Under the pieces are notes generated by a model. It ran no database searches. It was not told where the DNA came from and was given only the letters and a program-made list of their open reading frames with translations. From assembly GCA_002359315.1 (NCBI GenBank), contig DEMS01000002.1, positions 117,089 to 181,088 on the forward strand: 64,000 nucleotides of DNA, given 5' to 3'. The DNA is from Bacteroidetes bacterium UBA2664 (lineage in GTDB: Bacteria > Bacteroidota > Rhodothermia > Balneolales > Balneolaceae). Positions within the stretch are counted from its first letter, which is position 1; the number at the start of each line of letters is the position of its first letter. A program made the translations under genes and the position numbers. Shown here piece by piece: positions 17,757-24,936 of this stretch.

Positions 17757-18425
17757 TTAATTAAAACTGGCGATTTCATCCAAACTTTTTTTGGTGATGT
17801 CGGGTACCTTTACATCCTTTTCCGGGTATCCGACGACAAGTAATAGAAATGGTCGTTCATTTTCGGGCCTTTCGAGTATTTCATTCAAAAACCCCATCGG
17901 GCTCGGGGTATGGGTCAGTGTAGCAAGACCGGCATTGTGCAGAGCGGTGATTAGCATACCGGTTGCGATTCCTACAGACTCCTTTACGTAGTAGTGCTTT
18001 ACCTTTTGTCCATCATCATCCAAACCATAACTTTTCGAAAATATAGCAATGAGATAAGGCGCTTTTTCCAAAAAAGGTTTGTGCTCATCCGTTCCGAACG
18101 GACGCAGTGCCTCGATCCACTCCTCCGGGGCGCGATTATGGTAAAAATCGTGTTCCTCCTTCTCTGCCCCTTCACGAATTTTCTTCTTCATCTCAGGATC
18201 ACTGACTACCGCAAAATGCCAAGGCTGCATATTCGCGCCATTGGGAGCTGTTCCCGCTGCCAGCAAACAATCTTCTATAATTTCCAGAGGGATTTGTCGA
18301 TCTGAAAAATCGCGAACCGTCCGCCGCCGTTTCATTAACTGCAGAAATTCAGCAGATCGCAGTTTCATCTTCTCTACCGGATACTCTTGATAATCTTTGT
18401 GCGGAATAAATGTCAGCTCATACAT
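17757..18425 (-). CDS. Nitroreductase-family protein (FMN)
   Basis: FMN-dependent oxidoreductase fold: RRRTVRDFSDRQIPLEIIEDCLLAAGTAPNGANMQPWHFAVV carries the FMN-binding Arg and Ser/Asn region, followed by GMLITALHNAGLATLTHTPSP and VGYP near the C-terminus. At 222 aa with an N-terminal extension, it resembles the iodotyrosine-deiodinase/BluB-like branch of the superfamily (GANMQPWHF, HTPSPM). The substrate cannot be read from sequence. It is a single gene, divergent from the BlaI-type regulator and convergent with the TIM-barrel gene. Confidence 0.88.
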   Translation of the reverse strand: MYELTFIPHKDYQEYPVEKMKLRSAEFLQLMKRRRTVRDFSDRQIPLEIIEDCLLAAGTAPNGANMQPWHFAVVSDPEMKKKIREGAEKEEHDFYHNRAPEEWIEALRPFGTDEHKPFLEKAPYLIAIFSKSYGLDDDGQKVKHYYVKESVGIATGMLITALHNAGLATLTHTPSPMGFLNEILERPENERPFLLLVVGYPEKDVKVPDITKKSLDEIASFN

Positions 18426-18653
18426 AGAAAATTATATTTTTTAAAAATTGTTCAGTTAAAAATCAGAGTGAGAATTTATTCAATTAAGCCTTTAATCGAG
18501 AACTTTACCCAAATAAACTTCGCTTCCTGCAACTCATTTTATGTTTTACCATTCTTTTGTTTTCGTAAATCTTTTCTTCAAAATGGTCAGAATCAGATTA
18601 AACACTAAAAATAAAGTAATTAATTCTTGACATTTATTGTAATTACTATTTCC

Positions 18654-18663
18654 TTAGTACTAA
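18654..18663. promoter_or_regulatory. Candidate BlaI-type operator TTAGTACTAA
   Basis: A perfect 10-bp palindrome lies about 50 bp upstream of the BlaI-like regulator start, downstream of a TTGACA box at 18627. BlaI/MecI repressors bind short dyads upstream of their own operon, so position and symmetry suit an autoregulatory operator. The site is inferred; the consensus in this phylum is not something I can verify here. Confidence 0.35.
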
Positions 18664-18715
18664 TAGATTAATAATACATTTATTAATTAAACGGCAACAT
18701 ACTTGTGTGAACACT

Positions 18716-19096
18716 ATGCGAAAAGCACTCAGTCCATTAGGCGAAACTGAAATGGAAATTTTAAACCATGTCTGGAACCTTGGGGAAGCCTCCGTGGCCG
18801 ACGTCAGGGAACAAATTCTTCAAACCAGAGAAGTTGCTTATACAACGGTCATGACCATCATGAAGAACTTGTCAGATAAATCTTACCTCAAATACCGCAA
18901 AGAGGGAATGAGTTACATATATAGTGCTGCAGTTCAACCGGATCAGGTGCGATTCAGCTTGATAGACAGACTCATTGACAAAGTATTTCAGGGTTCCCCA
19001 AAAGATCTGGTACAAACATTGGTACAGAGTGAAAATTTGTCTGAAGAGGAGCGAAATGAGATCAAAAAATTAATCGACAACATGGAGGAGCAATAA
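18716..19096 (+). CDS. BlaI/MecI/CopY-family repressor
   Basis: A winged-helix DNA-binding protein that represses its own operon until cleaved by a partner M56 protease. It matches the family from the start: LSPLGETEMEILNHVWNLGEASVADVREQI, then AYTTVMTIMKNLSDKSYLKYRKEGMSYIYSA. The helical dimerisation tail holds the region where the protease would cut. The ATG at 18716 is preferred over a GTG 9 bp upstream. Its stop overlaps the ATG of the M56 gene (TAATG), so the two are translationally coupled. Confidence 0.93.
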   Translation: MRKALSPLGETEMEILNHVWNLGEASVADVREQILQTREVAYTTVMTIMKNLSDKSYLKYRKEGMSYIYSAAVQPDQVRFSLIDRLIDKVFQGSPKDLVQTLVQSENLSEEERNEIKKLIDNMEEQ

Positions 19097-21039
19097 TGGA
19101 AACTCTATTTCAAGATATGGTTTATGCCGGGGAATCAATTCTTTATTTTGCATGGCTGCCCTTAACAATATGGACTCTTGCCTCATGTGCCGGTTGGTTG
19201 CTACTGCGAACATATACAACACTTCACCCCCAGATCCAATATCACGGCCGGCTTGCATTGATGTTTGCCCTTCCTGCCGGCTTTTTGGCTCTGATCATTT
19301 TACAGGGAATCGAGTTTATTTTCAATATTGGTGCAGCTGAGACTATTAATCTTAAAATTATAACTGTCCTTGCACCGATGGAAGTCACTATTAACAGTGT
19401 TGAACAAGCGTCGATTTACTCCTTCAATAATATGCTCCTGGTATCATTATTCTTGCTATTGGTTCTTGGTGTGATCTACTCTTTATTTCAATTTGTTTCA
19501 CAATGGATCTATTTAAAGAAAATTAAATCCACGTATCATTTTACATCACTTTCAGATATGGAAGGGCTCGATTCAGGGAATATTGAACTTGCCGATTCAA
19601 TTCAAAAACAAATTGGTATCGCCTTCAGCGACGATGATATCATCCCGTCAACCTTTGGGTATATCAATCCTGTTATACTACTGCCGAAGTCACTACAGAC
19701 AAACAGTGAAAAATTGAATCTGGCGATCAGGCATGAACTGACTCACATTTCACAAAATGATTTTCTCTCACAAGTAACAACCATTTGCACCGGTATTTTT
19801 TTCTGGTTTCATCCCATTGTACATCTTCTCAAAAGAGAGCTCATAGAATTTCGTGAACTGAGATGTGACTCAATGGTATTGTCTGAACAGAACATCTCCC
19901 GAAAAGAGTATGCCTCCCTGTTGCTGGAGCTACTTCATATGCCCAATTTCGACAAAGAACTTTCCGTAAACATGGCTCAGGAATCATCAAACCTAAAAAA
20001 GAGGATCCAAATGATCACAAAACCAAACATTCATAAACCGATACCCAAACGCCTGAGTTTTACACTTTTTGGAGTCATCATCATCAGTACAGCTATTTTT
20101 ATGGCTTGCACAGATATGCAGACCTCCGAGATTTTTGATAATGAAGAACTTAATTTAATGACCGATGTTGACCAGGATGGATCGCGCGGTTATCATCAAG
20201 TATTAATCTTTATGGGTGATGAAGAACAAGCTGAACGCCACATGGAGGCTCTCGATCAACTGAATGCGGTAGAAGAAAACCACATACTGTCAATCAATGT
20301 TTTAAAAGGAGAGCGGGCCATTGAAAAATATGGGGAGCGGGGTACCCAGGGAGTGATAGAAGTCAATACACATATCAGTGAAGAAGCGTATAACTCTGTC
20401 CTTACCACACTTGGAATGGAAAAACAAGATTTAGACCTTTACAATCCGGATGAAGAAAAAGACTTTTTTGTAGTGGTTGAAAAAATGCCGGAACTCATTG
20501 GCGGCTTGGAATCTCTTGCCTCTCAGATTCAGTACCCGGAGATGGCCCGGAGAGCAGGAATTGAAGGAAGGGTATTTGTTCAATTTATTGTAAATGAAGA
20601 GGGTGAGGTTGAACATCCACGTATTATTCGCGGTATTGGAGGCGGAGCCGATGAAGAAGCACTTCGTGTGGTAAGACAGGCTAAATTTACACCGGGAGTG
20701 CAAAGAGGCAAGCCTGTGAGGGTACAATACGCCCTCCCTTTCAATTTCAAACTCCCGGAATCAGAGACAACCAGTGAGACATCAACGATAGATAACCCTA
20801 CCGTTATTGAAAGAAATATGGCTGTCCAAATAGACCCGTCAGAAAACGGAATAAATGGCAGAATTCTCGACGTTGATACCAAACAACCACTGGTCGGAGC
20901 GAATGTAATTATTGATGGAAGCAGTATCGGGTCGGTTACGGATGTAAATGGGTATTTCAGCTTATCAGGCAACCAAGCAAACCAATCTTCGATCGTGATT
21001 TCTCATATTGGATATGAAACAACAAGACTACAACTATAA
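19096..21039 (+). CDS. M56 (BlaR1-type) sensor metallopeptidase fused to TonB-like and receptor-like modules
   Basis: Four membrane helices surround a cytoplasmic zinc protease core with HELTH at 213-217 and the downstream ELRCD motif, as in BlaR1/MecR1. After a fourth helix near residue 315-335 the chain is periplasmic. It contains a segment resembling TonB-receptor plug domains (INVLKGERAIEKYGERGTQGVIEVNT, about 398-425) and a TonB C-terminal domain (YPEMARRAGIEGRVFVQFIV, then ALRVVRQAKFTPG, about 465-555). It ends with a carboxypeptidase-D regulatory-like domain (ISGRILD-type, GANVIIDGSSIGSVTDVNGYF, about 585-647). It probably senses an envelope signal and cleaves the BlaI partner. No beta-lactamase gene is adjacent. 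Confidence 0.88.
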   Translation: METLFQDMVYAGESILYFAWLPLTIWTLASCAGWLLLRTYTTLHPQIQYHGRLALMFALPAGFLALIILQGIEFIFNIGAAETINLKIITVLAPMEVTINSVEQASIYSFNNMLLVSLFLLLVLGVIYSLFQFVSQWIYLKKIKSTYHFTSLSDMEGLDSGNIELADSIQKQIGIAFSDDDIIPSTFGYINPVILLPKSLQTNSEKLNLAIRHELTHISQNDFLSQVTTICTGIFFWFHPIVHLLKRELIEFRELRCDSMVLSEQNISRKEYASLLLELLHMPNFDKELSVNMAQESSNLKKRIQMITKPNIHKPIPKRLSFTLFGVIIISTAIFMACTDMQTSEIFDNEELNLMTDVDQDGSRGYHQVLIFMGDEEQAERHMEALDQLNAVEENHILSINVLKGERAIEKYGERGTQGVIEVNTHISEEAYNSVLTTLGMEKQDLDLYNPDEEKDFFVVVEKMPELIGGLESLASQIQYPEMARRAGIEGRVFVQFIVNEEGEVEHPRIIRGIGGGADEEALRVVRQAKFTPGVQRGKPVRVQYALPFNFKLPESETTSETSTIDNPTVIERNMAVQIDPSENGINGRILDVDTKQPLVGANVIIDGSSIGSVTDVNGYFSLSGNQANQSSIVISHIGYETTRLQL

Positions 21040-21064
21040 ATGCTGAGCCACAGCATATGGAAAG

Positions 21065-21099
21065 AAGGCGGGGTCCACAAGTTGGATTCCGCCTTTTTT
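21065..21099 (+). terminator. Rho-independent terminator after the M56 gene
   Basis: AAGGCGG pairs with CCGCCTT around an inner GTCCA/TGGAT stem, followed directly by a T-run. It lies 26 bp past the M56 stop and separates the sensor operon from the PspC gene. Confidence 0.75.
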
Positions 21100-21189
21100 A
21101 TTTAATATTGAATTTTTTTGAAACTTCTTTTTCTTACATTCGTATCAAATATTATAAATTGTACTATGTAATCAGATCAGGTACGGCAT

Positions 21190-21372
21190 ATGTCAGCAGA
21201 ATTAAAAAAATCACGGATCAACAAAAAGATAGCCGGTGTTTGCGGCGGTATCGGTGAATATCTTAATTGGGATCCAACCATAGTTAGAGTACTATTTTTA
21301 GTTCTTCTATTCTTTTCGGCAGGGACAATGGTTCTCTTCTATTTTATTCTGGCACTCATCATGCCTGATTAA
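21190..21372 (+). CDS. PspC-domain small membrane protein
   Basis: A 60-aa protein consisting of a single PspC domain. KSRINKKIAGVCGGIGEYLNWDPTIVRVLFL is the signature, followed by one hydrophobic helix ending LALIMPD. Standalone PspC proteins are widespread and associated with membrane-stress responses. It lies behind the terminator of the M56 operon and so probably has its own promoter in the 21100-21189 gap. Length and sequence are complete for this family. Confidence 0.9.
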   Translation: MSAELKKSRINKKIAGVCGGIGEYLNWDPTIVRVLFLVLLFFSAGTMVLFYFILALIMPD

Positions 21373-21523
21373 TTTTAGCTGAATTTGGAAAACTCGTCTC
21401 CCCTATTCATATTTGCAGATTAAACCACGAATCTGTCAAATTGTTGTGAACATGCTTCATTAATGTTCGCTGAAAGTACATACTGGAAGATTCAATACAT
21501 TTGGGTATATCGGGGTACGGACC

Positions 21524-22378
21524 ATGAAAATAGCAATCATCGGCAAAAAAGAACGCGCCGCAGCCTGGGAGAAACACCTTCGGAAACTGTCTGTAGTCAG
21601 TGAAGTAGTGATTACAGGCACTCTTACAGAGGATAAAGATATTGCAGCTGTTTTGTTAATTGATGATTCTGCAGACTGTCTTATACACCTGTTGAGATCG
21701 ATTAAACTTGGCAATCACACTTATCTGATTTCCAAAATGCCTTCCGATCTTGATCTTCTTGAGACAATATACCACGCATCTGAAGAAGCCGGTGTAAATG
21801 TTCAATTTTCCCATTGGCCATCAATGGCTGAATCGATGAATTGGATTCGACAACAAGTGCCAAAACCGGATCTGATTCAGATCAAAAAAGAGTCTGTTCC
21901 TCAAAATTTCAGAGAGAAGGAAAGTGAAGATTTTAAATCAGACTGGATCGATGAGCTGGCGTTGATCATCAAGTGGCAGGGTGGCAATATTCATCGTTTT
22001 GAAGTGAAACCGATCCGGCTTCGCCAGCATTTATTGGGCCTCAATTTGACCCTCCGATATGAAAACTCAGCGGTTGCTTCCATTCAATATCTGGGTTCTG
22101 CGGCCAAAGAAACACATCAGCGGATCTTTTCAAATCGCAATACGATTGCGGATTGTGATATCATCAATCAGAAAGTACGCCTTCACACATTAAATGAATT
22201 GAATAAAGTAACCGTCCGTGAAAAAAAGTTTGATGCATCCGATACAGCAGAATGGTCTGTCGTTCAGTTTATAAAATCAATACAGATGAGCCAGCCCACT
22301 CTCTTTTCTCCCTATGACGCCCTGCAAACCGCTAAAGCGTATCATCGAATCGTTGGGCTCATGGATTCGGATAAATGA
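21524..22378 (+). CDS. Degenerate Gfo/Idh/MocA-like protein
   Basis: The layout resembles a Gfo/Idh oxidoreductase: an N-terminal Rossmann-like half (MKIAIIGKKERAAAWEKHL, AAVLLIDDSADC, HTYLISKMPSD) and a C-terminal alpha/beta half (SDWIDELALIIKWQGG, then a beta-rich stretch and DALQTAKAYHRIVGLM near the end). The NAD-binding GxGxxG is absent (IIGKKERA), and the usual EKP triad motif reads SKMP. It is therefore probably not an active dehydrogenase. At 284 aa it is shorter than the typical 330-350. Assignment rests on overall pattern only. A true member lies at 56100-57143. Confidence 0.45.
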   Translation: MKIAIIGKKERAAAWEKHLRKLSVVSEVVITGTLTEDKDIAAVLLIDDSADCLIHLLRSIKLGNHTYLISKMPSDLDLLETIYHASEEAGVNVQFSHWPSMAESMNWIRQQVPKPDLIQIKKESVPQNFREKESEDFKSDWIDELALIIKWQGGNIHRFEVKPIRLRQHLLGLNLTLRYENSAVASIQYLGSAAKETHQRIFSNRNTIADCDIINQKVRLHTLNELNKVTVREKKFDASDTAEWSVVQFIKSIQMSQPTLFSPYDALQTAKAYHRIVGLMDSDK

Positions 22379-22411
22379 GTCTGTATGAACATAAATGCCT
22401 TAAACTTTGAG

Positions 22412-22432
22412 ATCCTGAAATAAATTCAGGAT
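22412..22432. repeat. Dispersed hairpin repeat ATCCTGAA-N5-TTCAGGAT (copy 1)
   Basis: A perfect 8-bp inverted repeat with a 5-nt loop in the gap between convergent genes. The flanks GAG and GACGG resemble those of the second copy at 31206. Both copies sit between gene 3' ends, so they may act as terminators, but the conserved sequence suggests a dispersed element. Confidence 0.75.
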
Positions 22433-22484
22433 GACGGTGTGGATTGAGATGACGTAAAAGTAAGTGTGTCTCACTTTTCACTTC

Positions 22485-23336
22485 TTACCCTTTCATTTTC
22501 AGCATCTTAAAGATCGTTTTTAGCTTTCCCCTCGACATTAATGTATCGATAAAATTAAATTGTCCGGCAGATAACTTCTCACCGCCATCAATCGTCACGC
22601 ATTCCCCGGTGATATAAGGAGCCATATCGCTCATTAAAAATGCCGCCAGATTTGCAAGCTCTTCATGTTCACCGTACCGTCCGGCAGGTATCTTCTCCAA
22701 ATACTGCTTTTCAAATTTTTTAGAAGGAAGCAGGCGTGTCCATGCCCCCTCTGTCGGAAAAGGACCCGGCGCAATCGCATTTACCCGAATATCATATGTG
22801 GCCCACTCAAACGCGAGTGATCTGGTCATGGCCAGTACCCCGGCTTTGCTGCAGGCAGATGGGAGCACAAATGCAGAACCTGAATCTTCCGCGTATGTCG
22901 TTACGATATTGAGAATATTTCCTTTATCCTTCTTTTTGATACGATGATTTCCAAAGTGGTGTGTACAGTTAAAACTTCCATGAAGTACAATATCCACAAT
23001 CGCTTTAAATCCGCCCGGTGACAGATCTTCTGATGCACTCAAAAAATTACCGGCGGCATTATTAACCAAACCGGTTACCTCCCCAAAATCAGCAATCATT
23101 GCCTTAAACATCTCTCCTACTTTTTCGTATTCACGAACGTCAACCGAATAATATCGTATTTCGGTTCCATGTTTTTTGAGTTCTTCTGTCGCGTTTTTTA
23201 ACTTTTTTTCTGTTCGGCCACATATAGCAATATTAGCTCCCAATGAAGCAAATTTATCCGCCAAGGAGAGGCCGAGTCCGCTTCCACCACCTGTTACTAA
23301 TATGGTTTGTCCTTTTAACGTGTCTTCTTTAAACAT
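22485..23336 (-). CDS. SDR-family 2,4-dienoyl-CoA reductase-like enzyme
   Basis: An NADP-binding Rossmann oxidoreductase with GGGSGLGLSLADKFA (11-29) and NNAAGNF near residue 91, the latter characteristic of dienoyl-CoA and peroxisomal trans-2-enoyl-CoA reductases. The usual catalytic YxxxK is replaced by SACSKAG, as in the DECR branch, which lacks the Tyr. The C-terminus has APGPFPTEGAWTRL and the IDGGEKL end. It reduces dienoyl-CoA intermediates so that unsaturated fatty acids can enter beta-oxidation. It lies downstream of thiolase, multienzyme and ligase genes on the same strand, across a 306-bp repeat-rich gap. Confidence 0.87.
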   Translation of the reverse strand: MFKEDTLKGQTILVTGGGSGLGLSLADKFASLGANIAICGRTEKKLKNATEELKKHGTEIRYYSVDVREYEKVGEMFKAMIADFGEVTGLVNNAAGNFLSASEDLSPGGFKAIVDIVLHGSFNCTHHFGNHRIKKKDKGNILNIVTTYAEDSGSAFVLPSACSKAGVLAMTRSLAFEWATYDIRVNAIAPGPFPTEGAWTRLLPSKKFEKQYLEKIPAGRYGEHEELANLAAFLMSDMAPYITGECVTIDGGEKLSAGQFNFIDTLMSRGKLKTIFKMLKMKG

Positions 23337-23379
23337 GTAATTTGGATTGATTTTATTTTTTATAAATATATAAACTGTC

Positions 23380-23642
23380 GGGTTAGCCTGCCCCTACCAC
23401 TTAGGGTGTCGAGAGCTCCCAACCAATGCGAAGACATTTCGACTTCACTCCGCTCCGCTTCGTGGGATAAAATAGGAGCGCATCGTCGCTATCGCTCCTC
23501 AGCTGCGCTCAATGTGACGGGGCGGAGTTTTTTTTAAAAAAACACTCATTTCGTCAGTTTGAGCGCAGTCCCGACGCTTTTTGTCGGAATGTAGTCGAGA
23601 ACTCACTGCCAAGACGAAGTCGAGAACTCCCAACAACGACAT
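23380..23642. repeat. GC-richer intergenic repeat patch with GTCGAGARCTC motifs
   Basis: This gap between thiolase and reductase genes contains no gene. GTCGAGARCTC occurs three times (near 23408, 23594 and 23619). CTGCGCTCAATGTGACG (23503-23519) and CGTCAGTTTGAGCGCAG (23552-23568) form an inverted repeat matching at 15 of 17 positions. AGGAGCG and CGCTCCT form a smaller hairpin at 23474-23499. The composition is clearly richer in G+C than its surroundings, which suggests a mobile or structured intergenic element. Confidence 0.65.
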
Positions 23643-24842
23643 TTAACTCCTCAAATTTTCAAAAATACCGGCGGCTCCCATACCTCCGCCAATGCACATT
23701 GTGACCATGCCATACCGTTTTTTCAACCGCCTGAGGTCGTGTAATATCTGTGTTGTCAATTTTGCTCCCGTGCAGCCAAGCGGATGGCCCATTGCAATAG
23801 CTCCCCCATTGATATTCACTAATTCCGGATCCAAACCCGTTTCCCGAATCACAGCCAGTGCCTGTGCAGCAAAAGCTTCATTGAGTTCGATAAGATCGAT
23901 ATCTCCGATCTTTAAACCGCACTGTTGAAGTACTTTTGGAATCGCTTCAACCGGACCAATTCCCATAATCTCCGGAGCCACACCTGCAACTGCAAATCCA
24001 TGATACCGAGCCAATGGCTTCAACCCAAGCTTATCCGCCTTTTCACGACTCATCACAATTACACCGGCGGCTGCATCATTCATTTGTGATGCATTTCCCG
24101 CTGTCACCGATCCCCCTGCTTTAAATACCGGACGCAATCCGGAGAGTGCTTCCATTGTAGAACCCTCTCTTGGACCTTCATCTTTTTTGAATTCAAATTT
24201 ATTCTCTTCAAATTCTCCATCAGCTGTTACATATTTATGCACAACATTGATTGGGGTAATTTGTTCATCAAAATAACCCTGTTTCCAGGCAGAGATGGCT
24301 TTATCATGACTGTTTTTTGCAAAATGATCCTGATCTTCCCGACTCACTCCATATTTTTTAGCCACATTTTCAGCCGTTAATCCCATGCTGATATAAATTT
24401 CTGGATTTTCTTCCGCCAGTTTAGGATTGGGTTGAAATGAAAGACCGCCCATTGGCACCAAACTCATACTTTCAGTTCCACCGGCTATAATGATCTCCGC
24501 ACCTCCTGCAATAATACGTTCTGCAGCCATTGCAATGGTTTGGAGTCCGGACGAGCAGAAGCGGTTTATGGTAACACCGGGTACAGAGACCGGTAAGCCT
24601 CCTAAAATGGCGCATTGTCGTGCAACATTTAATCCCTGTGATGCCTCCGGAAAAGCACAGCCTACATAGACATCATCGATCTGATCCGGTTTTACAACTG
24701 AAACCTCATTTAATAAATCTTTAATCACTTCACCCATCAGGGTATCGGGACGTGTAAATCGAAGTGAGCCTTTGTTTGCCTTTCCACAGGCGGTTCTTTT
24801 TGCCGCTACAATTACGATCTCTTTATTCTTCATAGTCATCAA
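23643..24842 (-). CDS. fadA: Acetyl-CoA C-acyltransferase (3-ketoacyl-CoA thiolase)
   Basis: Cleaves 3-ketoacyl-CoA to acetyl-CoA plus a shortened acyl-CoA, the last step of the beta-oxidation cycle. Thiolase motifs are complete: nucleophilic Cys in NRFCSSGLQT (about residue 94), NGGAIAMGHPLGCTGA with the catalytic His, and CIGGGMGAA with the second Cys. At 399 aa it is full length. The start is probably at MKNKEIVIVAAKR, a few codons inside the first ATG. It follows the FadN-type multienzyme by 94 bp on the same strand and presumably forms the trifunctional pair with it. Confidence 0.96.
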   Translation of the reverse strand: MMTMKNKEIVIVAAKRTACGKANKGSLRFTRPDTLMGEVIKDLLNEVSVVKPDQIDDVYVGCAFPEASQGLNVARQCAILGGLPVSVPGVTINRFCSSGLQTIAMAAERIIAGGAEIIIAGGTESMSLVPMGGLSFQPNPKLAEENPEIYISMGLTAENVAKKYGVSREDQDHFAKNSHDKAISAWKQGYFDEQITPINVVHKYVTADGEFEENKFEFKKDEGPREGSTMEALSGLRPVFKAGGSVTAGNASQMNDAAAGVIVMSREKADKLGLKPLARYHGFAVAGVAPEIMGIGPVEAIPKVLQQCGLKIGDIDLIELNEAFAAQALAVIRETGLDPELVNINGGAIAMGHPLGCTGAKLTTQILHDLRRLKKRYGMVTMCIGGGMGAAGIFENLRS

Positions 24843-24936
24843 TCTTAACTCGATATTAATTCAGTCATGCATAATTTAATCCAATCTATATAAACATCTT
24901 CCCGAGGTGTTATCCTCCTGCCAAATCATATGGAAG

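Noticed and set aside
18716..21039. BlaI/M56 pair as a beta-lactam resistance operon.
   Set aside because: No beta-lactamase or PBP2a gene is adjacent, and the sensor's outer part is TonB-like rather than a penicillin-binding domain.
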